A stretch of DNA of 64,000 nucleotides from Chinchilla lanigera (GCF_000276665.1 NW_004955435.1:1570380-1634379), one strand, 5' to 3'; positions 45,809 through 57,829 are shown, counted from the first letter of the stretch. Numbers and translations are program-made. Notes: generated by a model from the letters alone, not told the origin.

Positions 45809-48800
45809 TCCAAGTACAGCACACAGTGCTGGTCAAAGTGACTGGGCAACAGGAAGCCTTCTACTGCAGTGCAGTGTGTTATGAATATCTGTGTAGCTCG
45901 CACACACGAAGCAGTGCAGAGCCTCAGCTCCTCCTCTGCCCATCCAGACCAGGAGGCATATTCCTCTGTCTTAGTCATGCGAGTAGAGTTATCTGATTAC
46001 TAGAGACTCCCTCTCCATGACAGTCTGCTGAAATTACTCAAACTAGCCAATCCTGAATTGTGCACCTTACCTATGACAGTCTTAGACCTCAACGCTCCCT
46101 GCCTCCTAGCCACCCTGGTGCTATTCTCATGAAGCTTTGCTGAACTTTGTTTCACTGGGCCTTCCTGTGTCTCCTCTTCTGGCTGCACAGCTAATAGAGG
46201 AATATACAAACACCTGAGAAACAAGAATTAAGACTGAGGATGCAAAATGGAAGGTGTTTAGCATTGCTTTAAAATTATTTCTTTTGGAAACAGTTACCAC
46301 TGCTATTTGGTAAAGGAGAAATATATTCCAGTGAAGCTTAAATTCAGTGGCTTGATCTCAACAAGCATTAGGGAGTCCTTGGGTCCCAAGTTACTCTTTG
46401 CCAAGTTCTCCACGAAAACTGACACTATCCATAGTGTCTGATTATAGTGTGTGTGTGAATGAAATGCGTACATACACGAGAGGTACATCTTTACTTACAT
46501 TATTCACAAAGCCAACTATTTTCATACACAACTATTTTCATATGTAAGAAAATATCCTGAAACATTCACCTGTAAATGACTGCTGTGATGATTCCTTATG
46601 CAGTCGCTGTTTGACATTATGTTCTAAACCAGGTGATCTCCAGTGACAATGTACTGAGTGATAAGTGTGCATTTCTCTGTTGAAAACTTTCATAAAGCCG
46701 CCTCTAAATAGGTATTATTTACATCTTCCTTGTTTTTACATCCACCTTCTGTTCTTGGTATTGCTACCACATGAACAGTGCGTGGGGAGGGAAGAGCCCT
46801 CACTTTGGAAAAGCTCATGTGAATGAGGACATCATTTCTCCCGTGGGGTGGGAGTGTGAAGACCCCAGGCTTCCAAACTGATCTGGGCATCCTGTCTGCT
46901 GAGGGCTCCACCCTTCCCTTATTGAGACAAGTTCTGACAAAGCTGCGGCTGTCCAAGGGCGATAGAATGTGACCGCCACAGAACACAGGAAAATTCAAGA
47001 CCGAGTGAAATTTCAGGTGATTTATTTCAAGTTAGAGATGTAACAGAAGGCTTTGGCTCATAGAGGCACTCATGCAGAATGAGAGCCATTAATCTCCGAG
47101 ATGACGCTGAACAAGAAGGATTATTTTTTAAAAAACACAATATCCTATTAGTGAAGGAGAAAATATTAACATTGATGAAATTGTAGATACTTCAATATTC
47201 AGAATTTCGATTACTGAAAATATACCCATTTATGGAATGTAGTAACTGTCACATTCAATACTATGTACTAGATATTGTATGGAATAAAAAGACACTTCAG
47301 TGACAGTCTTTGTCCTCAAAATACTTCCAATCTGAAAAGGGAAAGACCAAGCATACAGGGTAGAATTATCTGTATTTTCTTTAGTGTAGAAACGTACAGT
47401 CCCCTTCAATTTTATCACTCCTTAACCTACATCTCTGGAACAAAAGCTCCACCTCAATTTCTAAAATTGCTTTCTTCAAAATCTTTCCCAGATTTCCCAA
47501 ATACGGAGTAAAGTTCTGCTTGATCCTCTTCTAACAATTTGTATTTGCTCCTCCCAAAGCATTTAGTTTGTAATGCTGTAGCGTATTTCACTCTCTTTAT
47601 GTTTCCACAACAAGAACATGAGCTCTTCAAGTCATAGTCATGCTCTGAATAGCACTTCTCGTCTGCAACCCAGAGTGGCCTTCCAGCTCGCCTCCCAGTG
47701 CAGGAGCTCAGAGTATCTGCTGAGTACATGAATGTGCAGATGATTGCACTGAAGCGATGGTAATGTATGAGTGCAGATTATTCTGCCCAGTGGGGCAGCT
47801 CTGTCTTAGTCATATTCTGCTTCTACATCAGTGTCATTTTACTTGCACCTCAGGTTTTCTAATTTCTGGCCACAACATGTTTCCCCTGGTTGGATAGCCT
47901 GAGCTGACCAAGCAGAGATGGACATGCAAGCTGCCCTCCAAAACTTTGTCCAGCAATAGAATTGAAGCAAAAACCAAGAACTTTACAAAACTGGAAAGCG
48001 TACGCACCAGAGAGGGTGAGTTCCTGATTACTTCAGCTTTTAAATGATTCACAGTGGCTAGAACGGGGGATTTCATTCTGCCCCACCCCAGTGGAGGATT
48101 TCACCAAGCCACTTGTGTTTCAAGCTTCAATTTCAAGCCAAAAAGAATTAAAGTGTTCAAATTTCAACCTTGGTTAGCTTGACATCCTGTCTACCCAAAT
48201 GTTTGGCTATTCACTGAACAGCTTGCATAGCCTCTGTGGTTGCCATGGAGCCCATGTGAGACTGAATGCCACTTAATCTTCTAAATCCCTCTGTTAAAGG
48301 ATTTTAGCCCACTCTCTCTGCTTCCTCCAACAAAATAAAATTTGAATGGTGGCAGTCAGTAGGTATCTCAGAACAAGCTATTGATTTTCAATTTCTCAAT
48401 TTGTAAAACAAGTGATTTCTTATTACATAACATTTTGCCAAGAATCTCACTAATGATTAGGGTTCAAAGTCTATAAAATAGATTGAATTCTTTAGAATTA
48501 AAGCAATCTGGCATTTCTAATTTGAAAAAAAGAAGTTTCATTTAAAATGTCTGTAATAAAACACATCAATAATTTTTGGTAACTGCTACATGTATGATTT
48601 CTTAAAAAAAGCTTTAAACAAAAATAAATTAGAAAAAAAAAAAACCCTTTGATTTCTTTCCCTCTGAATTAGAAGGGACAATTTTGTGTTGCTATCACAG
48701 TTCCTTCTTTTTCCTTAATCACTGGTTCATCTTTAATTTATCAGGCAGCAGTTTCCCCAGAGATCTAAGCAACTGTTATTTTTGTGTATTTTTAGATTTG

Positions 48801-49093
48801 TAATTTTTCCTCCATATTTTAAAAAATATTATTCACACATAAACCAATAAGAAATGTCATATTGGTACACAACTCAGCTTTCTGGGAGAATTCTGTCCCT
48901 AAAAACAGTTTAAACAAATGGTTTGTAGGAGGGTATGTTTACCCTCTATTATGTTAACATCAGAATGCTGAGACACTTTCCTCGAACTCACCAGAAATCT
49001 ATCATCCATGCATGTATCCAAAATTTCAAAGTACATTTATTTTAAAATATTGTTGAAATAATTTAAACTTCATTTTATTTCTTTTAAAATACA
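45809..49093. other. Unique AT-rich stretch with minor ancient remnants
   Basis: No gene recognised. A possible LTR remnant lies around 46000-46210 and an ancient mammal-wide repeat remnant around 47260-47345; both are too degraded to call firmly. Confidence 0.35.
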
Positions 49094-49712
49094 TTTTAGC
49101 TCCAATTACCAGTGGTCAACCATGGTCCAAAAATATTTACATACTAAATTCCAGAAATAATTCATAAGGTTTAAAATGCTTCCTATTGAACTAGTATGAT
49201 GAAGTCACACACCATCCTACTCCATCTGTCGTGGGACCTGAATCATCACTTGTTCCAGAGTATCTATGTTGTATACCCTACTCACCCATTAATCACTTGG
49301 TAGTCATCATGATAATCTGGTCAAGTCTTAGTATGGCAATGCCTGTCTTTAAGTAAACCTTACACACTATCTTTTTTTTTTCATGCTCACTTTCTATGTC
49401 ACAATGCCACCATCATTCCCCTCTCTACCTCACCAGATAGGCGGGGCATCATCTCACATCACAAGAAAGATAAGTACAGTACAGTGAGGTATTTTAAGAG
49501 AGAGAAACACCATTTATAATGGTAATTGTCCCATTAGTTATTGTTGTTAATCTCTTTGTGACTAATTTATAAATGAAACTCCATTATATGCATATATCTA
49601 TAGCATATATGTACAAGAAAAAAGCAGTATGTGGAGACTTTGTATGACCCAATTTCAGGCATCCACCGGTGGTCTTAGAGTGTGTTTCCCACAGATAAGG
49701 AGGTCTGCTCTG
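49094..49712 (+). mobile_element. Tigger1-related DNA transposon, internally deleted
   Basis: Left part: 'cagtggtcaaccatggtcca', 'aaattccagaaataattcat', 'acctgaatcatcacttgttc', 'accctactcacccattaatc'. Right part: 'gcatcatctcacatcacaag', 'tagttattgttgttaatctc', 'tttcaggcatccaccggtgg' and a terminal 'cccacagataaggag'. Both ends of a Tigger1 (TcMar) element are present but the transposase region is deleted, so it is a non-autonomous fossil. Confidence 0.82.
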
Positions 49713-49894
49713 TGCTGAGTGCTGAGAGTGCATATTTCCATGATTTAAACATCCACTATGCAATGTTCTAGTACTATTTACTAGTTCTTATACTTTTTTC
49801 CTTTAAATCTCAAAAGAGGCCCTGATTCTAGGTGCCAGTGAGCAAGTTCATGTCCTACCCTTTTCAGCTTCTCTTTATCATGTGTTTTAATTGA

Positions 49895-50098
49895 AGTCCT
49901 TCTCTCTAAGCTTCTCACAGCCATTCTGTGAGCTCTTTTTCCCCTGCCATCACCCTTTGCTGTGCTACCTTGCCTGGGAGCTGGCTGATTATGGACTGAA
50001 ACCTCTACGAACCATGAACCAAAACGAATCCTCCTTAGAGCTGTGGGTACTAGGTACTGTGTCTCAGTGATGAGGGAAGTAACTAAGACAAACTCCGG
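49895..50098 (+). mobile_element. 5' LTR remnant of ERVL-MaLR provirus
   Basis: 'tctcacagccattctgtgag', 'ggctgattatggactgaaac', 'ctctacgaaccatgaacc' and the end 'gtctcagtgatgagggaagt' followed by 'aactaagaca'. It resembles the 3' LTR at 52029-52358 around 'gactatggactgaaacctcc' and is followed by MaLR internal sequence. Its left part is lost or too degraded to place. Confidence 0.7.
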
Positions 50099-50345
50099 TA
50101 CTGAAGAAGCTGGGTCTTTACTGTGATATTACTCAACTGTGGTTCAGAAGCCTTTGGAACTGATTCAGAGAAGAAATTTGAAAAGGTCTTGGAGATGCCA
50201 GCTAGAGAAATAGCCCTAAAATGCTCTAAACCTAGTTTGATGGAAGATTCCAGTCAGAGCTCAGAAGACCAGAATGCATGGTTTCTTTTATATGAGAAAT
50301 CAAAAGTAAAAATAAAGAAAAAGAATTTAAAATAGACAATAGGAA

Positions 50346-50442
50346 ACCCTATATCATTTTTAATGTTCTTGATTTCTTTTGTTTACGTCTGTGATGTTGG
50401 TATGTTGCTATTTTTTTTTTTTACCACTCTCTTCAAAATAAA
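50346..50442 (+). mobile_element. 97-bp T-rich retroposon with 17-bp duplication, family unknown
   Basis: A 17-base duplication aaaatagacaataggaa flanks it (50329-50345 and 50443-50459). The insert is T-rich and ends in 'cttcaaaataaaa', consistent with an A-tailed, L1-mobilised insertion. A diverged relative lies at 58789-58880. It may be the extreme 3' end of an L1 subfamily, but I cannot confirm this. Confidence 0.65.
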
Positions 50443-50460
50443 AAAATAGACAATAGGAAG

Positions 50461-50632
50461 TATGGGGCTAGATCCTTCTCAAATGGGAAGGGGATTAAGA
50501 CATGAAGGGAGAGGGAGGTAAGGAGGGGAAGGGGATGAAAAACAAATTAAAATGTATTATGTACATGTACCAGCTCCGTACAAGAGATTTAGACTTTGTG
50601 CACTGCAAATGTGTATGAACTAAAAGAAAAAA
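50461..50632 (+). mobile_element. L1 3' UTR fragment, sense, with A-tail
   Basis: Polypurine block (50508-50538), 'attaaaatgtattatgtaca', 'tgtaccagctcc' and 'ttgtgcactgcaaatgtg', then poly(A) from 50622. It matches the reverse complement of 34205-34432 in order and resembles the 3' UTR at 9384-9660. Confidence 0.72.
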
Positions 50633-50660
50633 AAAAAGCGGATAGAAAAGACCAGACTTG

Positions 50661-50755
50661 GGGCTGGGGATTTAGCTCAGCAGCACAGCACCTGCCTGGC
50701 AAGAGCAAGGTCGAGAGTTTGATTTCCGATACCAGAAAAAAAAAAAAAAAGAAAA
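50661..50755 (+). mobile_element. Young ID SINE, sense
   Basis: Complete ID body with A-tail. The 16-base duplication gaaaagaccagacttg flanks it exactly (50645-50660 and 50756-50771). It is the most recent of the insertions into this provirus. The B box region carries substitutions ('gagagtttgatttccg'). Confidence 0.95.
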
Positions 50756-52028
50756 GAAAAGACCAGACTTGTGAGGTTTCAGATGGGAACAAAGATTCAA
50801 TTGGCAGTTAGACTCCACACTGTGTGTTATGCTCTGATAGAAAATTTGTCTCCATTTTGCTCCTGTCCTGAGAATTCCAGGGAGCCTGAGATTGAGATCG
50901 GTGGACTCGTTAACCCAGTGGAAGAAATTTCAAGACAGTCTAATGTTAAGACAGTGGCGTGGGTACTGCTGAGGACTTTTAGCCAGCTCTGCTTTGAGAG
51001 TCAAGAGGAAAAGTTGCAGTTGAATGATTTTAAAAATTCTGAGTTTGGCAAGAAAGGAAACTCCAGTAAAGTTAGGACTAACAAAGATGGAGCAGAGGAC
51101 AAGTTGATTGCTAAAAATATCAGCATTAAGAAGAAGCCAAGTAGTTAACAACAGAACAATAGGAAAAATGCATTGAAGAAGTATGAGGAGCTAGCAAGGT
51201 CACACCATTGGCAGGCTCAAAATTGCAAAAGCAAAAGACTCTGCTTTGAAAAGAGAGCCCTAGAGCTCTCTGTTGGAGAAAGACTGATAGGGAGTTGATT
51301 CCCTAAGATTCAGTTCACAGGCACAGCCATCCAGGTGTTTGGAGGCCTGTACAACCTTGGTACAAAAAAGCCCTTATTACTCCAGGAAGTGGCAGACCTT
51401 GGCATCATCCACACGGTGTTGCCTTTGCCCGCCTGCAGAGTACAAGAGCTTGGATCAGGGAGCTTCCATCCAGATTTCAGAAGTCCTAGAAGACCAGACA
51501 ATGTGTCCCTGCAGGGCAGTGAGTGAAGCTATGAGAGTAGAGTCAACAGTGGAGACCACACAACGTTGGAAAAGCCAGGAACATGGAACATCTGACGAAA
51601 GCCACAAACAAAGCCAGCTCAAGAGAGAAACCACAAGAACTGCGACCACTGGCAGTGCTGTAGACACAGGGCCACCCAAACCCTTAGAAGTTCACCCCTC
51701 ACGCAGCCTGCCTCGGGCACTGGAGATGGAACCATGGGATTTAACGTTTGCCGTGCTGGATTCCAGTCTTGCTCTGCTCCATTCTTTCTATCCCCCTATT
51801 TTCCCCTTTTGAAGTGGAAGTGTTTACCCTGTGCCTTTGTGTATCAACAATGTTTAACTGTATTTGGCTTTTACAGGGGCTCACAGCTGAGTTTTCCTTA
51901 AATCTCAAAGGGGTCTTTGAACTTGGACTCTTCAGCAACACTGAGACAGGACTTTGGGGACTGGTAAAGATGAGTTAAATGCATTTTGCACAAAGGGATA
52001 TGCATGAGTTGTTTGGGGCTTGGGGGGA

Positions 52029-52358
52029 GAATGTTATTGTTTATATCCATACGTCCCCTTAAGCCCTCGTGTGCTCCTAGGGTCATAGGGGCATGGCACT
52101 TACCAGCACATCAGTCCACTGAGGAGTTCATAGCTCAGTGTGACGTTGGGAAGTGAAGGCCTGGTCAGGAGGTGGGTGGCCAGGGACACGGCCTGGAAAG
52201 GTCTATCTCCACCCTCCTTTCTTGATTTCTCTTTCCTCTTGCTGCTGCTATGCCACAAGCTCTTTCTCCTTTGCCATGCCTTGCCTTGGAGTTAGCTGAC
52301 TATGGACTGAAACCTCCACAAACTGTGAGGCAGAATAAACCTTTCCTCCTTAGGAAAA
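52029..52358 (+). mobile_element. 3' LTR of ERVL-MaLR provirus
   Basis: Begins TGTTATTGTTTATATCC just after the internal end, contains 'cctgctgctgctatgcc'-like pyrimidine-rich sequence, 'gactatggactgaaacctcc' and the polyadenylation-type 'gcagaataaacctttcctcc'. The last part (GTCTCAG... to the CA end) is missing, so the element is 3'-truncated. Confidence 0.75.
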
Positions 52359-53710
52359 AGAAAAACCCTTGTTATCTTCGGGCTGCAAAGTTCTGCTTAT
52401 TTAGTATACTTAACAGTCACTATCACTGGTGACCTCAGAAATGTCAAGACACTAGTGGTTTTCAGCTTCCGTTCTTTTCTCTGCCACACAGGACATTGCT
52501 GATCAATTTTGGTCCACTTTCTTTCCTACCTTGGCTCCAAAGGCCTCAGTGTTTGTACTCCAGTTCATTGTTCACTCTGTAAATATTCTCATTTTATTTT
52601 CTTGGCTCCAGCTCTTCCTTCACAAACTAAGGTTAGAACTTGACCACCATTTCTCTCTGCCACTGGTTCACTCTCCAGCCACCAAAATGTGCTTTTAAAA
52701 ACTGACTTCAGGGACCAATCCAAAATGACTCTGAAATTTTGAATCAAAAATGAAGAACTTTGGGTTAAAATGGTGTAGGTATATTATTTTGTAATTTCTT
52801 TCCTAGTTCTCCACTGAAAAATGGAACACTTTCCAGCCTTGACTGCCCTACTGTCTTTACAAGGTTCATGTGCACGTTTGTCTTCTATATGTGGTCAAGT
52901 TGAATGTCTATGCAGAACTTACGTTTTTTTTTTTTTTACTTTTTCTGGGCAATTTATAAGTGTGTTAAATGAAATAAATTTCAGCCACAATCTTTAGGAG
53001 ACCCAGTAAGTTACCTGGTCCCAGTTTATTTCTCAAAAAAGAAAAAATAGATGCAACATTTAGCAACTCTCATTGAACACTTGGTTGATTTTCTTGATCA
53101 TATAAATGCTAAAGTGTAAATCTCCCTTAAGATGATCCAGGGATGCCCATCTTCCTACAATGATTGTATCCTACTGAATCATTATAGTATACTTATTTTA
53201 CATAGAAACTTTAAGAAAACACCTTTTATTTAACTTTCTTTGTAGACACTTAAAGTCTGTTTACAGAAAAACAAGGAAAGACATCAATCACATAGATAAT
53301 GATTACAAAATTTCTAAAGAATTTTAATGGTTATTACAATATCATTATATATTCCAAAAAATAAAACTCAAGCTATTTATACCTAATTTTATTTCTATTA
53401 AAATAAAAATAGTCCATCTATGTGAACTGATGGAGTCATCCTCAGCAAAGAAGAAAAGAACATGATGGAACACATAATGAATACATGGGATGTGGGCCCA
53501 GATTTGAGCTATCAAGAATTTCAAAAGTATCTCCGCTTTTAAAAAAACACAAAATACCACAGCTTGCCTTCAAAACTACTTAAATAATTTTCTGTTCATT
53601 CTATAAAGGAAATGATACATTAATTGATATTGTATCTGCAGAAATAGTTTTGTATCATCTTTTGCATCATCTTTCAACTTTAAATCTTAATTACAACTTA
53701 AATAATTTAG
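52359..53710. other. AT-rich unique sequence
   Basis: No gene or clear repeat recognised. A 12-T run lies near 52926. Confidence 0.4.
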
Positions 53711-54100
53711 GGGTTGTATTTGTCAGGAGAACAGAATCAATATGTGTGTGTGAGGTGATTTATTATAAGGAATTGGCTCATGATATTATGGATGAGAAAT
53801 CCTGCTATCTTCTATTGGCAAGCTGGGGAAGAAGCAGAGGTGTAGTTCTAAGAACTAGAGAGTTGGTAATATAGAAATCTCAAGTCTCAGCTCAAGCAGT
53901 CAGAATGAAAGAACAAATTCCCCCTTCTCAACATTTGTGTTCTATTCAGACCTTCAGCAGATTGGACAATGCCCACCCACACTGGGTCCTCTGACTCAAA
54001 TGCTTATCTTGCCTGGAAACACCTCCCAACCACTAAGAAATAATATTTAGCCTAGGTACCCCATGTCCAGTCAGGCTGGCACATCAACTTAACTATCACA
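53711..54100 (+). mobile_element. ERVL-type solo LTR (MLT2-like)
   Basis: 'tgtcaggagaacagaatcaa', 'aaggaattggctcatgatat', 'gttctattcagaccttcagc', 'agattggacaatgcccaccc' and the end 'gcacatcaacttaactatca' follow an old mammalian ERVL LTR that I recall as MLT2. No internal region adjoins it. Confidence 0.6.
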
Positions 54101-54364
54101 GGAATATACTGAGAAATAAAATATCTTACCTAGACTTCTCATTATGACCATTAAGAAGCAATGGTACATTTCCAATGAAAATCTTTAAAGAGCTGTGTGT
54201 GTGCGCGCACATCTACATATGTGTATTGATAAACTAATAATAAATTTTAATCTGAAATGCAAATAACTAATAGCAAAGGTAATTATCAAAAAGCAGTGTT
54301 AATGTCCTGTGTTTCTAAATATAAAGAATTATTATGAATTATAATAAGTAATTTTGTGAAACTG

Positions 54365-55735
54365 CTGTAAGAATAGAATACACAAATGGAATAGAATATA
54401 GAATTTTGCAAAAAACTCATCTATACATAGCCATTCCTATGTACCTAAACAAAGATGCCATTATAATGTATGTACTAAGGAAAGGGTGATCATTCCAGGA
54501 AAAGGGGCTGGATTAATTTATATTCATATGAGTAAAAATGAATCTTGACCTTTATCTCATATCATATGTAAAAGCTGATTTCAGATGGATCCTAAGCTTA
54601 GTGAAGACTAAGATATAGAAGATAATATAAAGGGTATTTTCATACACTGAAGATAGGCAACATGTGAAAAGTAAAACAAAAGCACTAATAATAAAAAGAG
54701 ATTGACAAATAGCACTTAGTAACTTTGAGAACCTCTGCCAATTGAGACACGTTAAGAAATTTAAAAGCTAACAATGGAAGAAGAGATTTGCAGTAAAAAC
54801 ATCTGGCAAAATATCATCACCCAGAATATGTAACTAATTCCTGTGAATCAAATATTAAAATATAGAAAATCCAATTTTGAAACATGGCCACATACTTGAG
54901 AACAATGGGATATAAAAATGGCCAATAAACATATGATAAATAGATCAATTAGGTAGATACAACTGAAATCACAGGAAGGTCTGGGTGTTACTCAGTAGTA
55001 AAGCGCTTGCCTAGTATAAGCAAGACCCTGAGCTGGATCCCAGCACTGGAGGAGAAAAGATGAAACCACTATAGAAGAAATGTCACACTCACCAAAACAG
55101 CTAAAATTAACATCAGACTGATCACACAGTAGTAATATTGGTACGAAACTGGACTTATCAGAACTTTCAGACCATCCTACTGGAAATGTAATCAGGACAG
55201 CACTTTTTAATACTCTAATAATATCTACTAAACATACTCCTACCATATGGTGCAAGGAGTCTATTACCAGGTATCTACCTGTAAAAATGAGCACATCTAT
55301 CCACCAAAAAACATGTCAATAATGTTTATATAAGTTTATTAATAACGGCAAAAATTGTGAAAAATCTAAATGCCCACCAATAATTTGAGTAGACAAATGA
55401 TGGTATATTAATATAAAGAAATATGTAGCAATAAAAAGAAGGCACTATAGCCATGTATAATGGCATGGGTCTATTTTATACACATACATTTGCACAAAAA
55501 CCTGACACAGAAGACTTCCTATGAAATTCAATGCCAAGCAAAATTAGCCTATACAAATTGGCTCTGAAATAGTGATGGCTTTTTGGCAAATAGATGTGGG
55601 ACTGAAAGAGGACACAGGAGATCTTTCTGTGGTACTGGAAGTGGTCTATATTTTGATCTGGGTAATGGTTACCTGAGAGTACACATGTTTCTTAAATTCA
55701 TTAAGATACACACTTAAGATTTAAATATTTTCCTG
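54365..55735 (+). mobile_element. L1 LINE, sense, 5'-truncated, interrupted by an ID SINE
   Basis: Sense ORF2 C-terminal region and 3' UTR: 'agaatacacaaatggaatag', 'gacctttatctcatatcata', 'tatggccaataaac'-type motif near 54917, 'attaccaggtatctacctgt', 'aaatgcccaccaataatttg', 'agcaataaaaagaaggcact' and 'tctatattttgatctgggta'. Numerous frameshifts; no protein. The old ID at 54975-55058 splits it. Confidence 0.8.
54975..55058 (+). mobile_element. Older ID SINE within L1
   Basis: 'gtctgggtgttactcagtag', 'taaagcgcttgcctagtata', 'agcaagaccctgagctggat' and 'cccagcactggagg' with a short A/G-rich tail. The middle ('cgcttgcctag') differs from the young copies here ('cgcctgcctgg'), suggesting an older ID subfamily. 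Confidence 0.8.
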
Positions 55736-56190
55736 CAGATGTGTCAGACTCAAAAATCTTTAATTTTTTTTTTTCAATTTCTTAGGAAGTCTGATGTGGC
55801 CATTCTCTGCAATGCAGTATACAATGACTGTCTTTGTTCCAGACCATCTTTTCAAATATGTCTGTACTACAAAAGGCATTTAAAAAGGATACTATCTCCC
55901 TATGGGGCAGACAGAAGACTTGTTTACTGTCCTGCGTAATAAAGGTAATGTCCGCCTGCAGGGCAAAAGTCTGGCAGGATTGCTTTCGTCCTGTGCAAAA
56001 GATCCAGGTCATCTGGACTCTGCTCCTCATCTGTGACGCAGCCTGCCGCATGCACAGCCTCCACCTCAGTCTTTCACGTCGCAGCAGGAATAAACCAGTG
56101 CCAACATGAATCTCATGCTAATTTTTGTGTTATTAGCAAAGTCCTTTGTCTCTGAACCAGGAGTCTTGTGTCTCTGTTTCATGTCTTAGC
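55736..56190 (+). repeat. Possible ERV LTR remnant
   Basis: Contains 'ctgcgtaataaaggtaatgt', 'gatccaggtcatctggactc' and 'caggaataaaccagtgccaa'. The composition and two polyadenylation-like signals suggest an LTR, but I do not recognise the subfamily. Open frames here (89-91 codons on opposite strands) have no domain. Confidence 0.3.
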
Positions 56191-56689
56191 CGTGAACCTG
56201 TAGGTGGCTCAGTGATTAGCCTGCCAATAGGTTATTTGACAATCTACAGAGGCCCTTGTTTAAATAGGCAGTGTGCAACCAAAGATAAATTGTTGTTCTC
56301 ATGCCTTACCTAATTATTTTTCTTGCTTCTGCACCAGTTCATGCTTCAACACACTGTGCGTTTTTCTCTGGATGACATCAGTCTCCTCACTACCAAGACC
56401 TTCCACAGCTGCTTTCCTTTCCTGAGAATGCCCTGTATTATGTAGCTGGTCAAAGACACATATTCACTCCTCAGAAAAACACCTAGGAAAGAAGACTTCC
56501 AGAACTGCTTCAGAAAGTGACAAAAATGATAGGACAACTGTTCTCAGAATAAGAGGGAGCATTTTAAGGGGGATTAATGGTAATATACCTTTTATTGTAA
56601 GAAATTTTTAATTTACATATTCACTAAATATTTTGATCAGCCCATGTATGTGATCACACTCCGTGCTTCCAAATGATACTTGACCTCTA

Positions 56690-56798
56690 CTGCTGATTAA
56701 CTCTCAGTCTCAAAGCAAGGACTATTTCTCATTTTTTTGTCTACTTTCTTTACCTCAGTTTCTGGCATATAATCATTGCTTAATAAATGTTTACATTA
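56690..56798 (+). repeat. L2 LINE 3' end
   Basis: 'ctcaaagcaaggactatttc', 'ggcatataatcattgcttaa' and 'taaatgtttacatt' follow the L2 3' end. Confidence 0.55.
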
Positions 56799-56837
56799 GA
56801 AATGAAGAAGGGATGAACAAAAAAAAGGGAAGGAAGA

Positions 56838-56838
56838 G

Positions 56839-56908
<70 letters not shown>
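56838..56908 (+). repeat. (GAAA)n microsatellite
   Basis: About 70 bases of near-perfect GAAA repeat flanked by further purine-rich sequence (56820-56950). Perfect units imply high mutability. It produces artefactual Lys/Glu-rich and Phe/Leu/Ser-rich frames. Confidence 0.96.
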
Positions 56909-57829
56909 GAGGAAGGAAAAGAAAGAGATAGAAGAGACAGAAACAGTGAGAAAGGGAATATGGATGTTGCACATTGTCGGGTCTGCTTTCATGCTATGGC
57001 TCTGAAGAGGGAAACATTAGGATAGGCTTCAACTCATATTTTATTTCATCTGTTTGTAGCCTGTGGCCTAAAGGACTTAAAGCATGATTCAAAGCCAGAG
57101 TCAAGAATACGCCTCAGCCCAAGTCCTTACCAGAGAGTTACAGCTAACCTTTGACTAGACATGGCCTAGTATGTTAGAAAGGGCACCTGGTTTAACAGGA
57201 AGTGATTAAAGACCAGGCCATCTGTACAGGTGCAATAGGACTTTTGAATATACAGGACACTATGACTGAATAAAAATATAAACAGATAGAGAAAATCATG
57301 GAGTTTTTTTCCCCAGAAACCCTCTCTGGAAAAATACTATAAAAGATTGGGGAGAATTTTTCAATTTGTTGCTGAGGGCATGAGGGAGTTAATGTACACT
57401 ACCAACCTCCTCAGAATGGAGCCTGTGAACTGCAGGTCTATTCCTTCAGACTCTGCTTTCAAAAGAGCTATGTGGGTTTGTAGGCAGGCCAAAGAGGAAA
57501 AGCTGGACACGGATTTCAAGGGTCTTTCTTACCTTCCCTCTTCTCTCAGTCTCTCAGCCTTTCTGCCAAATAAGGGGTTAAAAGTTTCCGATGTGGTGGT
57601 GTAGATGAAGTGGAACTGGGTAAGTGTTTCACTGTCACCTTAGGCTTTGGACTTAGACCTCTGTTCAAATCTCAGTTTGGGAAACGGGGATTAACGGGAC
57701 TGGTAACGCAATATTAGGGCCCAATGCCAGAGCAAATTCTAGGGCTGACAGCAAGCCTTGAACTAAGCTTAGGTTGCCCTCTCTGTGTGAGCTTCTGTCT
57801 GACCGCGGAGTCCACGCGGCCATCATACC
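56909..57829. other. Unique sequence, no gene recognised
   Basis: A 'tactataaaaga' TATA-like string occurs near 57337 and a frame of 85 codons at 57347-57604 follows. No domain and no other promoter evidence; I treat both as chance. Confidence 0.35.

Larger units (their letters stand above)
50099..52028 (+). mobile_element. ERVL-MaLR internal region (non-coding relic) with nested insertions
   Basis: Internal MaLR sequence recognisable near the 5' side ('ggttcagaagcctttggaac', 50141) and strongly near the 3' side ('cacacggtgttgcctttgcc' 51410, 'catccagatttcagaagtcc' 51467, 'gaagtggaagtgtttaccct' 51812, 'gacaggactttggggactgg' 51945). MaLR internal regions have no functional pol or env. The frames here (for example 50123-50335, 50771-51148, 51339-51812) are relics of the non-coding or gag-like region. 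It is interrupted by three insertions at 50346-50442, 50461-50632 and 50661-50755. Confidence 0.78.

Noticed and set aside
51339..51812. 157-codon plus-strand frame
   Set aside because: It lies in the ERVL-MaLR internal region next to the 3' LTR and reads through non-coding relic sequence.
56780..57025. 70-codon frames on both strands across the GAAA tract
   Set aside because: They are translations of the microsatellite.
57337..57604. TATA-like string followed by an 85-codon frame
   Set aside because: TATA-like strings are common in AT-rich DNA and the frame has no domain, splice signals or CpG island.
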